Notes: a model not told the origin generated them from the letters alone. Positions 23,357-32,178 are shown, counted from the stretch's first letter. The stretch is DNA of 64,000 bases from CAVUPF01 sp963743285 (GCA_963743285.1 CAVUPF010000004.1:62001-126000), one strand, 5' to 3'. Numbers and translations are program-made.

Positions 23357-24879
23357 CGCCGAAGAAGCCACCCGCGAGGTACGCGCTCATCTTCTCTTAC
23401 TGCGCGATCGCCCTCCTCGCGACCCTCGCCGCGCCCACCGGCGCAGCTGCGGCCTCGAACTGGACGCTGCGCCAGCTGCCGCCGATGACGCCTTCTGAAG
23501 TGGAAACGCAATCGGGACCCAGTTTGTACGGGGTCTCCTGCCCGAGCAAATCCCTTTGCGTTGCCGTCGGCTCCAACACCGACACGCCTATCCTTGCCTT
23601 CTCTCAAGCGCCGACCGGCGGCCTTGCCCAATGGCACGTGGTGAACCTTCCCAACCCGACCGGACCTGGGAAGACCTGCGTCGCAGGGGAACCGGGCTGC
23701 CAGGCCGGCGGTGGGTTCAATGCGGTCTCCTGCGCCTCGCAGAGTCTCTGTGTCGCGGTCAGCAGAGATGGCTTCCTCTACGCCTCGACCGAACCGACCG
23801 CAGGTGCCGATGCCTGGTCGCCGACGGTCATAGGCGAAGGCAAGTTGCGCCTGAAAGGCCTGAACGCAGTCTCCTGCGCCTCGCCGTCTCTCTGCGTCGC
23901 GGTCGCCGGCGGCCCGAACGCTTCGAACGGGAAGGTGCTGACCTCGACCAGCCCCACGTCGGGTTCGTGGCAGATGACCCAGCTCAGTAGCTCGCTCGAT
24001 TTCAGCGGCGTTTCCTGTGCCACCCCTTCGTTCTGCCTCGCGGCCACCGGCGAAGGGCAGATCGTCGTCTCGACCGATCCGACCGACGGCGCCTCGGCCT
24101 GGCGGGAAGTGGGGACTCCGGGCGGGCCCGTTGGCCTGCAGGGAGTCTCCTGCGTATCGACCCTGCTCTGTGCCACCGGCAACAAGAGCGGCGACGTCCT
24201 CACCTCGACCGACCCAACCGGCGCCAGCGCCGGTTGGAGCGAGGCTAACGCCGGTACCTCGATGAGGATCACCGGCCTCTCCTGCCCCACCGCGAATCGC
24301 TGTCTGGCGGTCGACGATAACGGCGACGTCCTCACCTCGACCGATCCGAGCGGTGGGGCCGGCTCCTGGCAGTTCGAAAACCTGGTTCCGCCTCGAGGGG
24401 TACCGCCGGTATCGGGGGACAACGGCCTCTTCTCGGCTTCCTGCCCATCGACCTCGCTCTGCGCCCTGGTTGGCGTCCACGGTCGCATCTTCACCTCCAC
24501 CGAACCGTTCTCAGCGCCCGCCGAACCGCCCAAAACTCGACCCCGTACCGCTCTCCACTTAGAGTCCTACCCCCTCCGAACCCGCCACCGTCTATTCCGC
24601 GCCCGCTTTCGCTTCTACTCGCATACCTTGGTCAGGGGGTTCGAATGCAAGCGCGACCGCGGTCCCTACCACAGCTGTCACTCGCCGCTGCGCTACTGGG
24701 TGGCCTCCGGGCAGCGCCACGTCCTGCGCGTCCGCGCCATCGGCCCGACCGGGCTGCGCGGGCCGGCGGCGATCGACCGCTTCCGGGTCGGCTACTTCCG
24801 CGGAGTCCATCCGTCCGGGAACAACGAGCCATCCGCTCACACCTCGGGCGAGAGTGGTCGGTCGAAGGGGCGGCCGTGA
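23281..24879 (+). CDS. secreted seven-repeat (propeller-like) protein with Cys-pair blades
   Basis: 532 residues. Residues 1-25 come from the sigma-factor leader (MNENQ, PRAFGAVF). Then PARYALIFSYCAIALLATLA is a signal-peptide core with cleavage near residue 58. Seven repeats follow, each with an SCxSxxLC-type motif (GVSCPSKSLCVAVG, AVSCASQSLCVAV, GVSCATPSFCLAA and others) and STDPT..W, consistent with a seven-bladed propeller stabilised by disulfides. The C-terminal domain has RGFECKRDRGPYHSCHSPLRY, a pattern of actinobacterial extracellular domains. Function unknown; possibly cell-surface binding. A paralogue lies at 25493. Confidence 0.75.
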   Translation: MNENQIHSEPIAALPEVPRAFGAVFAPKKPPARYALIFSYCAIALLATLAAPTGAAAASNWTLRQLPPMTPSEVETQSGPSLYGVSCPSKSLCVAVGSNTDTPILAFSQAPTGGLAQWHVVNLPNPTGPGKTCVAGEPGCQAGGGFNAVSCASQSLCVAVSRDGFLYASTEPTAGADAWSPTVIGEGKLRLKGLNAVSCASPSLCVAVAGGPNASNGKVLTSTSPTSGSWQMTQLSSSLDFSGVSCATPSFCLAATGEGQIVVSTDPTDGASAWREVGTPGGPVGLQGVSCVSTLLCATGNKSGDVLTSTDPTGASAGWSEANAGTSMRITGLSCPTANRCLAVDDNGDVLTSTDPSGGAGSWQFENLVPPRGVPPVSGDNGLFSASCPSTSLCALVGVHGRIFTSTEPFSAPAEPPKTRPRTALHLESYPLRTRHRLFRARFRFYSHTLVRGFECKRDRGPYHSCHSPLRYWVASGQRHVLRVRAIGPTGLRGPAAIDRFRVGYFRGVHPSGNNEPSAHTSGESGRSKGRP

Positions 24880-24899
24880 TCCCGCCTCGGGGTCTAACC

Positions 24900-25487
24900 A
24901 TGTTCGCGATGCACAGTTATGTCCGAAGATCTGGGCACTGTGCCTACTTGCTTCTCGCGGCGATTGCCCTGCTGGGATTCGCTTGCTTTCCGACGCTGGC
25001 TGAGGCGGACTCGGGCAGCATCCAGTACGAAGAATCGGTCCCGACGGCCACAGGGAAGAGCACGATCCCGTCCCAATCGGCGCCTGCTCATGCCTCCACC
25101 GTGAGCCGTGGTGGCTCCGCGCCGAGCCAATCCGGCAGCACAGCACCGGGGTCTGGAGGGCTGACCTCGGTGAGAACGCCAACCTCAAGGACAGGCAGAG
25201 GCGATTCGGCGCATAGACGAGAGCGGAACCGCGCGGGTATGGCTGTCGCCGCCCACGTGCGAGCCACAGGTCAGTCGGCTGGGTTGACGCAGACCTCGAG
25301 CGACGGCGGCTCCTCGCCGCGTGTTCCGATTCTTATCGCCATAGCTGCGCTTGCTGCGATCTCAATCGCTGCGGTGATGATGAGGCAGCGCCGTCATCGC
25401 CACTCGCTGGGGCCCGGCGGCGACGCCGTCCAGACGAAGGTCGCCGAAGGAGCACAGCGCGAACCGTTTTCCGAGTTCGGGCAATAA
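24900..25487 (+). CDS. exported type I membrane protein with low-complexity ectodomain
   Basis: 195 residues from ATG 24900. An N-terminal signal (CAYLLLAAIALLGFACFPTL, then AEADS) is followed by a Ser/Thr/Gly-rich ectodomain and a C-terminal TM helix (VPILIAIAALAAISIAAVMM) with RQRRHRH as cytosolic anchor. The last 11 codons (AQREPFSEFGQ) are the leader repeat copy 4 read in frame, and the codons before it (GPGGDAVQTKVAEG) match the anti-sigma-like protein tail, so the 3' end is chimeric. It lies 20 nt after the first propeller gene and is probably co-transcribed. Confidence 0.6.
   Translation: MFAMHSYVRRSGHCAYLLLAAIALLGFACFPTLAEADSGSIQYEESVPTATGKSTIPSQSAPAHASTVSRGGSAPSQSGSTAPGSGGLTSVRTPTSRTGRGDSAHRRERNRAGMAVAAHVRATGQSAGLTQTSSDGGSSPRVPILIAIAALAAISIAAVMMRQRRHRHSLGPGGDAVQTKVAEGAQREPFSEFGQ
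25289..25393 (+). repeat. TM-tail repeat, copy B
   Basis: Same 105-bp unit as 22989-23093, here inside the 24900-25487 gene. Confidence 0.8.
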
Positions 25488-25562
25488 GAGATATGAGCGA
25501 AAACCAAACCGACTTGATCGCCGCCTCGCTTGAGGAGCCGCGTGCCTTCGGCGTCATCTTCG
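25454..25562 (+). repeat. leader repeat, copy 4
   Basis: ACAGCGCGAACCG, CCGAGTTCGGGCAATAAGAG, ATG at 25493, then MSENQTD and EEPRAFGVIF. It directs the second propeller gene and also encodes the last residues of the upstream gene. Confidence 0.85.
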
Positions 25563-27046
25563 GGCTAAGGAAGCTACCCGCGAGATACACGCTCATCCTC
25601 TCTTGCTGCGCGATCGCCCTGATCGCGACCCTCGCCGCGCCTGCCGGCGCCGCTGCGGCCGCTAAGTGGACGCTGCGGCAGCTACCGCCGACCATTGATG
25701 AAGGCCACGAATATCGGCCAGGGTTGTCCGGGGTCTCCTGCCCGAGCGAATCCCTCTGCGTCGCCGTCGGCAATGCCTACAGCGGCACCGGCGGGGCCGC
25801 CGCCGCTGTGGTCTTCTCGCAGGCGCCGACTGGCGGCCTCCCCGAATGGCACGTCGTCACGCTCCCGCCGCCGACAGGTGTGGTTTACGGCGCACCTCCG
25901 TCCGCGATCTCCTGTGCCTCACAGAACCTTTGCGTCGCGGTCGGCAGCATCACCGACAGCAACAAAGGATTGATCGTCGTATCGACCGAACCGACCGGCG
26001 CAGCCGCAGCGTGGTCGCCGACGGTCATCAAGGAAGGCCGCGGCCTCGTCGACGTCTCCTGTCCCTCGGCGTCCTTCTGCGCGGCCGTCGCCGGCAAGAG
26101 CGGCAAGGTCTTCTCCTCGACCGACCCGATCTCGGGCAGCTGGCAGGTGAGTGAACTCGGCGGCTCGCCCAATCTGCGCGGCATCTCCTGTGGCACCCCT
26201 TCGCTCTGCGTCGCCATCGGGTACGAAGGGCGGATTTTCGTCTCGACCGACCCGACCGGCGGCGCCTCGACCTGGCAGGAAGCGGGGACTCCGGGCGGGC
26301 CCGGTGCCCTGCAGGGAGTCTCCTGCGTATCGACCCTGCTCTGCGCCGCCGGCAACCTGAGCGGAGACGTCCTCACCTCGACCGACCCGAGCGGCGGCGG
26401 CGGCGGCAGCTGGAGAGAGGTCAACGCCGGCACCTCGATGAGGATCACCGGCGTCTCCTGTCCCACTACGAGTCGCTGTGTGGCGGTCGATGACAACGGC
26501 GACGTCCTCACCTCGACCGATCCGAGCGGCGGGGCCGGCTCCTGGCAGGTCGAAAACCTGGTTCCGCCTCTACCGCCACGCAGCGAAATCGAACAATCGC
26601 CGGAAAACGGGCTCTTCGCGGCCTCCTGCGCCTCGGTCTCGCTCTGCGCCCTGGTCGGCACCGACGGTCGCATCTTCACCTCCACCGAACCGTTCTCAGC
26701 TTCCATCGAACCGCCCGCCAAACCGCCCGCGGGACCCCGCACCGTTCTCCTCTTAGAGTCCTACCCCCTCCAAACCCGTCACCGTCGATTCCGCGCCCGC
26801 TTTCGTTTCTTCTCGCATTCCAAGGTCAGGGGGTTCGAATGCAAGCGCGACCGTGGTCCCTACCGCCGCTGTCACTCGCCGCTGCGCTACTGGGTAGCGT
26901 CCGGGCGGCGGCACGTGCTGCGCGCCCGCGCCATCGGCCCGACCGGGCTGCGCGGGCCAGCGACGGTGATCCGCTTCCGCGTCGGCTACTTCCGCGGGGT
27001 CCATCCGTCCGGAAAGGACGGGCCAGCCGCTCACACCTCGCGTTGA
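25493..27046 (+). CDS. secreted seven-repeat (propeller-like) protein, paralogue
   Basis: 517 residues, close paralogue of the 23281 product. It has the same sigma-derived N terminus (MSENQTD, EEPRAFGVIF), signal peptide core YTLILSCCAIALIATLAAPA, and seven Cys-pair repeats (GVSCPSESLCVAVG, DVSCPSASFCAAVAG, GVSCPTTSRCVAVDDNG and others). The C-terminal domain again has FECKRDRGPYRRCHSPLRYW. Blades 5 and 6 are nearly identical between the paralogues while blades 1-3 differ, which suggests recent duplication followed by divergence or gene conversion. Confidence 0.75.
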   Translation: MSENQTDLIAASLEEPRAFGVIFGLRKLPARYTLILSCCAIALIATLAAPAGAAAAAKWTLRQLPPTIDEGHEYRPGLSGVSCPSESLCVAVGNAYSGTGGAAAAVVFSQAPTGGLPEWHVVTLPPPTGVVYGAPPSAISCASQNLCVAVGSITDSNKGLIVVSTEPTGAAAAWSPTVIKEGRGLVDVSCPSASFCAAVAGKSGKVFSSTDPISGSWQVSELGGSPNLRGISCGTPSLCVAIGYEGRIFVSTDPTGGASTWQEAGTPGGPGALQGVSCVSTLLCAAGNLSGDVLTSTDPSGGGGGSWREVNAGTSMRITGVSCPTTSRCVAVDDNGDVLTSTDPSGGAGSWQVENLVPPLPPRSEIEQSPENGLFAASCASVSLCALVGTDGRIFTSTEPFSASIEPPAKPPAGPRTVLLLESYPLQTRHRRFRARFRFFSHSKVRGFECKRDRGPYRRCHSPLRYWVASGRRHVLRARAIGPTGLRGPATVIRFRVGYFRGVHPSGKDGPAAHTSR

Positions 27047-27163
27047 GCTAGCTCCCGCTGCTCGCCGGGAGTGGCGTTCAGATCAAGGTGGACACCGACG
27101 CCACTGATTCCTCGGCCGCCAGGGCTATGCGATCCGCTCCATCGACCCGAGGACCAGGGGCGG

Positions 27164-27469
27164 GACGACCGTGCTTGGGAGGCGGCAGGGCTGGAGCGGA
27201 TTACCCTGCACGAGTGCCGTCACACCTTCGCCTCCCTGATGATCGCCACCGGCGTCAACTCCAAGGCACTCCAGAGCCTCATGGGTCAAGCCAACATCTC
27301 GACCACCCTGGACCGCTATGGGCAGCTGATGCCGGGCTCGGAGTCAGAGGCGGCGGGGCTGCTGGATGCCTACCTGGCAGCTCAGCGCCGACGCGACGAG
27401 GAGGCCGCTCGTGCGGCCGGCGGCGTGCAGGATTTGTGTCTGACTGGCGCACCAACTGGCGCACGATGA
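27164..27469 (+). pseudogene. tyrosine recombinase (integrase) C-terminal remnant
   Basis: DRAWEAAGLERITLHECRHT then FASLMIATGV, and TTLDRYGQLMPGS, match the catalytic C-terminal part of phage-type integrases: the HxxR box, the Tyr in LDRYG. The normal His of the GHxxI box is Gln here (LMGQANIS), and the N-terminal two thirds, including the first catalytic Arg, are missing. The 15-bp direct repeat overlaps its 3' end. The gene is not functional. The about 120 bp upstream (27047-27163) show no other recognisable coding. Confidence 0.75.
27438..27452. repeat. right boundary direct repeat (putative attR)
   Basis: Exact second copy of GTCTGACTGGCGCAC, located within the 3' end of the integrase remnant, 75 bp before cysK. 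A partial second unit ACTGGCGCACGA follows at once. Confidence 0.5.
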
Positions 27470-27527
27470 CAGCAAACCGCTCTAGCAAGCTACTTTCTAT
27501 CCCCGGCTCGGGGATGCACCTAATCTG

Positions 27528-28451
27528 ATGCGGATCGGCGCCGAGACCTCGGCTGTGGTTGGCGAGACGCCGATGGTCTCGATGCTGCGGCTCGGCGAGG
27601 GGCTGGGGGCGGAGATCTGCGCGAAGCTCGAGTACTTCAACCCCGGTGGCTCGGTGAAGGACCGGATCGGGGTGGCGATGATCGACTCAGCCGAGGAGCA
27701 GGGACTGATCAAGCCTGGTCGCACGGTGATCGTCGAGCCGACTAGCGGCAACACCGGGATCGCCCTGGCGATGGTCTGCGCGGCGCGCGGGTACGAGCTG
27801 ATCCTCACCCTGCCGGAAGGGATGAGCCGCGAGCGCGCCAAGCTGCTACGAGCCTACGGTGCCATGGTCCGCGAAACGCCATCGCTGGGCGGGATGACCG
27901 AGGCGGTCGAGTTGGCCGAAGCGATTCGCGAGCAGCGCAAGGGGTTCATGCCGCAGCAGTTCTCAAACCCGGCGAACCCAGACATTCACCGGCGCACCAC
28001 CGCCGAGGAGATCTGGCGTGACACCGACGGCAACATTGGCGCCTTCGTCGCCGGGGTCGGCACCGGGGGGACGATCACCGGCGTGGGACAGATGCTCAAG
28101 CAGCGTGCCCCCGAGGCGCTGGTGGTTGCGGTCGAGCCCGAGACCTCCCCGGTGCTCTCCGGCGGCGCGCCGGGCCCCCACAAGATCCAGGGGATAGGCG
28201 CTGGCTTTATCCCCGAGGTGCTTGACCGCTCGGTGATCGACGAGGTGATCTCGGTCTCCGACGAGGAGGCGCTGGAGACGGCGCGACTCGCCGCCCAGCG
28301 CGAGGGCATCCTCGCCGGCATCTCGGCCGGGGCGAACATCAGAGCGGCGCTGGAGGTTGCGGCGCGGCCGGAGCTGGCGGGCAAGCGGGTGGTGACGATC
28401 GTCTGCGACTCAGGCGAGCGCTACGTGTCCCTACCCTTTTTCTTCCCATGA
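27528..28451 (+). CDS. cysK: cysteine synthase A
   Basis: O-acetylserine sulfhydrylase, 307 residues, PLP-dependent. The Schiff-base lysine is Lys44 in NPGGSVKDRI. PTSGNTGIALAM is the substrate loop and GVGTGGTITGVG the phosphate-binding loop. The C terminus CDSGERYVS is typical. ATG 27528 fits the family start. Its stop overlaps the cysE ATG (ATGA), so CysK and CysE are coupled, as in the cysteine synthase complex. Confidence 0.94.
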   Translation: MRIGAETSAVVGETPMVSMLRLGEGLGAEICAKLEYFNPGGSVKDRIGVAMIDSAEEQGLIKPGRTVIVEPTSGNTGIALAMVCAARGYELILTLPEGMSRERAKLLRAYGAMVRETPSLGGMTEAVELAEAIREQRKGFMPQQFSNPANPDIHRRTTAEEIWRDTDGNIGAFVAGVGTGGTITGVGQMLKQRAPEALVVAVEPETSPVLSGGAPGPHKIQGIGAGFIPEVLDRSVIDEVISVSDEEALETARLAAQREGILAGISAGANIRAALEVAARPELAGKRVVTIVCDSGERYVSLPFFFP

Positions 28452-29026
28452 GCGCCTGGAGGCGAGTCCTGCGGGAGGTGAGGGCCGACGTGGCGGCGGC
28501 GCGCGACCGCGACCCCGCTGCGCAGGGGGTATCGTCCGTCGAGATCCTCGCCAGCTGGGCCGGGGTGCAGGCATTGCTCGCCCACCGGGTCGCCCACGCG
28601 ATGTTCGAGGCCGGGGTGCCGATGGCACCGCGGACGATCGCCTACCTCAGTCGCGCGGTGACCGGGGTTGAGATCCACCCGGCAGCGAGGATCGGCGAGG
28701 GGTTCTTCATTGATCACGGCTCCGGGGTAGTGATCGGCGAGACCGCCGAGATCGGCGACCGGGTGACGCTCTACCAGGGCGTGACGCTGGGCGGGACCGG
28801 CTTCCAGCGCGGCAAGCGCCATCCGACCGTCGGCGACGACGTTACCCTTGGCGCCGGGGCCAAGCTGCTCGGCCCGGTCGGGGTCGGCGACGGGGCCAAG
28901 GTCGGGGCCAACACCGTCGTCGTCGATGACGTGCCCCCCGGTGCGACGGTGGTCGGCAATCCCGGCCACCGGGTCCGGCTAAACGGCAAGCGGGTCGAGG
29001 AGCCAGACGCGGCAGAGGAGGCTTGA
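28448..29026 (+). CDS. cysE: serine O-acetyltransferase
   Basis: Makes O-acetylserine, the substrate of CysK. The 192-residue protein has the helical N-terminal part (LASWAGVQALLAHRVAHAMF) and a left-handed beta-helix of hexapeptide repeats (IHPAARIGEGFFIDHGSGVV, IGETAEIGD, VTLYQGVTLGGTG) with the catalytic His in FIDHGSG. It is a short form, as in many actinobacteria and firmicutes. Coupled to cysK and overlapping or adjoining the helicase gene downstream. Confidence 0.93.
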   Translation: MSAWRRVLREVRADVAAARDRDPAAQGVSSVEILASWAGVQALLAHRVAHAMFEAGVPMAPRTIAYLSRAVTGVEIHPAARIGEGFFIDHGSGVVIGETAEIGDRVTLYQGVTLGGTGFQRGKRHPTVGDDVTLGAGAKLLGPVGVGDGAKVGANTVVVDDVPPGATVVGNPGHRVRLNGKRVEEPDAAEEA

Positions 29027-29067
29027 GCGGCCGGGCCCCGCCGAGCGCCTCTCTATCCTCGGAGGTG

Positions 29068-31323
29068 ATGCCGCAAACCGAGGCGGAGACGCCGCCGAAC
29101 GCCGGAATCGCCCCCGAAGGGGGCCCCACCGAACCTGGCGCCGACCGGGTCGAGCGGCTGCTGGCCGAGCTCAACGACCCCCAGCGAGAGGTGGTGCTCC
29201 ACGAGGAGGGGCCACTGTTGGTGATCGCGGGAGCGGGCTCAGGCAAGACTCGGGCCCTGACCCAACGCATCGCCTACCTGCTGGCCACCGGCGCCGCGCG
29301 GCCGGGGGAGATCCTGGCGATCACCTTTACCAACAAGGCCGCGGCGGAGATGCGCGAGCGGGTCGAACGGCTGGTCGGGCGCTCCGCCCGCGCGATGTGG
29401 GTGACCACCTTCCACTCGGCCTGCGCGCGGATGCTACGCACCGAGGCCGAGCGTCTCGGCTACTCGCGTGGCTTCACGATCTATGACGAATCTGACTCGC
29501 TGCGGATGCTGAAACGCTGCATGACCGAGCTGGGGATCGACCCAAAGCGCTACCCGCCCAGCGCGATCCGCTCGCAGATCTCCGGCGCCAAGAATCAACT
29601 CATCGACGCCGGCGCCTACGCTCAAGCTCAAGGTAATGTCTTCGAGGAGACAGTCGCGGAGGCCTACGCGCTTTACGAGAAGCGGATGCTTGAGGCCAAC
29701 GCGATGGACTTCGACGACCTCCTGGTGGGAACGGTCAATGCGATGGAGCTGCACGGGGAGGTGCGCGAGCGTTGGAGCCGCACCTTCCGCCACGTCCTCG
29801 TCGATGAGTACCAGGACACCAACCAGGCTCAGTACCGGTTGCTCCAGCTCATCTCCGCCGACCACGGCAACCTGATGGTGGTCGGTGACGAGGACCAGTC
29901 GATCTACAGCTTCCGTCACGCCGATATTCGCAACATCCTCGACTTCGATCGAGATTTTCCCGAGGCCACAGTGGTCAAGCTTGAGCAGAACTATCGCTCC
30001 ACGCAGACGATTCTCTCCGCCGCCAACGCGGTGGTCGAGCGCAACCGCCAGCGCCGGCCGAAGCGGCTCTGGACCGACGTCGTCGGCGGCGAGCCGGTGC
30101 GGCTCTTCGAGCTGGCTGATGAGCATGAGGAGGCGCGCTGGGTGGCGGGGGAGATCGAGCGCCTTGCCACCGAGGAAGGGGTGGAGCGATCCGAGGTCGC
30201 GGTCTTCTACCGGACCAACGCGATGAGCCGGGTGCTGGAGGACACGTTGGTCCGCTTCGAGCTGCCCTACCAGGTGATCGGCGGCACCAAGTTCTATGAA
30301 AGGGCGGAGATCAAGGACGCGGTCGCTTACCTGAGCCTCCTGGTCAACCCCTCCGACCAGGTTTCCTTCTCGCGGGCCATCAACTCGCCGCGCAGGGGGA
30401 TCGGCAGTACGAGCCAAGGGCGGATTGCGGCGCATGCCAACACCACCGGCCTACCGATCTGGGAGGTCGCCGGGCGACCGGAGGAGGTTCCGGGCCTGGG
30501 TGCCGCCGCGATCAAGGCCGTCGATCGCTTCCACGAGACGATGGAGGAGCTTCGGGCCGGGGCGGAGTCCGCGCCGGTCGCGGAGCTGCTCAAGGCGACC
30601 CTGCGCGAGACCGGCTACTTGGAGGCGCTGGCGGCCGAGCGTACGGTCGAGGCGGAAGGGCGTGTGGAGAACCTCGAGGAGCTGATCGGCGTAGCCGCCG
30701 AGTTCGATCTCAACCGCGAGCGCGAGGGAGAGGGACCGGTGAGCCCCCTGGAGGAGTTCCTGCAGCAGATATCCCTCTACTCCGAGCAGGACGGGCTAAG
30801 CGAGGAGGAGTCGCTGATCACCCTGATGACCCTCCACAACGCCAAGGGCCTGGAGTACGACACGGTTTTCATCGTCGGCTGCGAGGACGGCTCCTTCCCG
30901 CACATGCGCGCCCTCCAAGAGGGGGGAGAGGAAGAGGAGCGGCGCCTCTGCTACGTCGGCATCACTCGGGCGCGGCAGCGGCTCTACATGAGTTGGGCGC
31001 GAGAACGGCGGCTGTTCGGCCGCTCCGAGCGCAACCTCCCCTCCCGCTTCATAGACGAGCTGCCGGTCGAGCTGACCGAGCGAGAGTCGAGCGGCTCCAG
31101 CGCCATCCGCTGGGAGGCCGCAACCGGGGCTGGCGCTGCCGTGGCGCCGACCAACCCCGCACCCTCGCTGGAGCTTCAGACCGGCGATGACATTGTCCAC
31201 GCCAGCTTCGGCGAGGGCGTCGTAACCGGGATCGAGCCGGAAGGCGTGATCGTCGTGCGCTTCTCCGGCAACGGCACGGAGCGCAAGCTGATGGCCGACT
31301 ATGCGCCGATCCAAAGGCGGTAG
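29068..31323 (+). CDS. pcrA: UvrD/PcrA-type superfamily 1 DNA helicase
   Basis: ATP-dependent 3'-5' helicase of repair and replication. Walker A GAGSGKT lies near residues 55-61 and FTNKAAAEMRERV follows (motif Ia). Also seen are VDEYQDTNQAQYRLL (motif II), GDEDQSIYSFR (III), NYRSTQTIL, LMTLHNAKGLEYDTV and CYVGITRARQRLY. The C-terminal DDIVHASFGEGVVTGIE is the Tudor-like polymerase-interaction domain typical of PcrA. The start is uncertain: TTG 29023 inside cysE or ATG 29068 (chosen; 751 residues), preceded by TATCCT as a possible -10. Confidence 0.92.
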   Translation: MPQTEAETPPNAGIAPEGGPTEPGADRVERLLAELNDPQREVVLHEEGPLLVIAGAGSGKTRALTQRIAYLLATGAARPGEILAITFTNKAAAEMRERVERLVGRSARAMWVTTFHSACARMLRTEAERLGYSRGFTIYDESDSLRMLKRCMTELGIDPKRYPPSAIRSQISGAKNQLIDAGAYAQAQGNVFEETVAEAYALYEKRMLEANAMDFDDLLVGTVNAMELHGEVRERWSRTFRHVLVDEYQDTNQAQYRLLQLISADHGNLMVVGDEDQSIYSFRHADIRNILDFDRDFPEATVVKLEQNYRSTQTILSAANAVVERNRQRRPKRLWTDVVGGEPVRLFELADEHEEARWVAGEIERLATEEGVERSEVAVFYRTNAMSRVLEDTLVRFELPYQVIGGTKFYERAEIKDAVAYLSLLVNPSDQVSFSRAINSPRRGIGSTSQGRIAAHANTTGLPIWEVAGRPEEVPGLGAAAIKAVDRFHETMEELRAGAESAPVAELLKATLRETGYLEALAAERTVEAEGRVENLEELIGVAAEFDLNREREGEGPVSPLEEFLQQISLYSEQDGLSEEESLITLMTLHNAKGLEYDTVFIVGCEDGSFPHMRALQEGGEEEERRLCYVGITRARQRLYMSWARERRLFGRSERNLPSRFIDELPVELTERESSGSSAIRWEAATGAGAAVAPTNPAPSLELQTGDDIVHASFGEGVVTGIEPEGVIVVRFSGNGTERKLMADYAPIQRR

Positions 31324-31326
31324 CGG

Positions 31327-32178
31327 TTGGCCGCGCGGCTCATCGACGGCAAGGCGCTGGCGGCACGAGTCCGCGAGCGGGTGCAGCGGGAAGTCTCGAA
31401 GCTGAGCTCACCGCCGGGCCTTGCGACCATCCTGGTCGGCGCGGACCCCGCTTCTGAGGTATACGTGCGGATGAAGCGCGAGGACTCGGCCCAGGTCGGG
31501 ATCGAGTCCTTTCACCACGAGCCCGGCGGCGGGGCCTCCGAGGAGGAGCTCGGCGACCTGATCCGCTCGCTCAACCAGGACGAGCGGGTTCACGGGATTC
31601 TCCTCCAGCTTCCCCTCCCGGACCACCTCGACCAGGAGGCGCTGATCGCCTTGATCGACCCGGCCAAGGACGTCGACGGACTTACCCCCGTGAACGCCGG
31701 CCTGCTCACCCAGGGCCGCGAGGACGCGACCGTCCCCTGCACGCCGGCGGGCGTGATGGAGCTGCTGAGCGAGGCGGGAGCCGACCTTGAAGGCGCCCAC
31801 GCCGTTGTCATCGGACGCTCGATCCTGGTCGGCAAGCCACTGGCTGCGCTGCTGCTGGCCGCCAACGCCACCGTCACCCATTGCCACTCCCGGACCCGCG
31901 ACCTGGCGGCGATCTGCCGCGAGGCGGACGTTTTGGTCGCCGCGGTGGGCTCGCCGGGTCTGGTCACCGCCGAGATGGTCAGCCCGGGGGCGATCGTGAT
32001 CGACGTGGGCACCAACCGCGGCGAGTCCGGTCTCGTCGGAGACGTCGACTTCGCTGCGGTCAGCGAGCTCGCCGCCGCGATCACTCCGGTCCCCGGCGGG
32101 GTCGGGCCAATGACCCGGGCAATGCTTTTGGTCAACACTCTGGCCGCAGCCCGCCGGCTGGGGGCGACGGACCAGTAG
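31327..32178 (+). CDS. folD: bifunctional methylenetetrahydrofolate dehydrogenase / methenyltetrahydrofolate cyclohydrolase
   Basis: One-carbon metabolism enzyme, 283 residues. LATILVGADPASEVYVRMK contains the YxxxK-type active-site region (YVRMK). Then HGILLQLPLPDHLD, AKDVDGL, the NADP-binding VIGRSILVGKPLAALL, and VPGGVGPMTRAML near the C terminus. The TTG start at 31327 lies 3 nt after the helicase stop and gives the conserved ARLIDGK N terminus. Confidence 0.93.
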   Translation: MAARLIDGKALAARVRERVQREVSKLSSPPGLATILVGADPASEVYVRMKREDSAQVGIESFHHEPGGGASEEELGDLIRSLNQDERVHGILLQLPLPDHLDQEALIALIDPAKDVDGLTPVNAGLLTQGREDATVPCTPAGVMELLSEAGADLEGAHAVVIGRSILVGKPLAALLLAANATVTHCHSRTRDLAAICREADVLVAAVGSPGLVTAEMVSPGAIVIDVGTNRGESGLVGDVDFAAVSELAAAITPVPGGVGPMTRAMLLVNTLAAARRLGATDQ

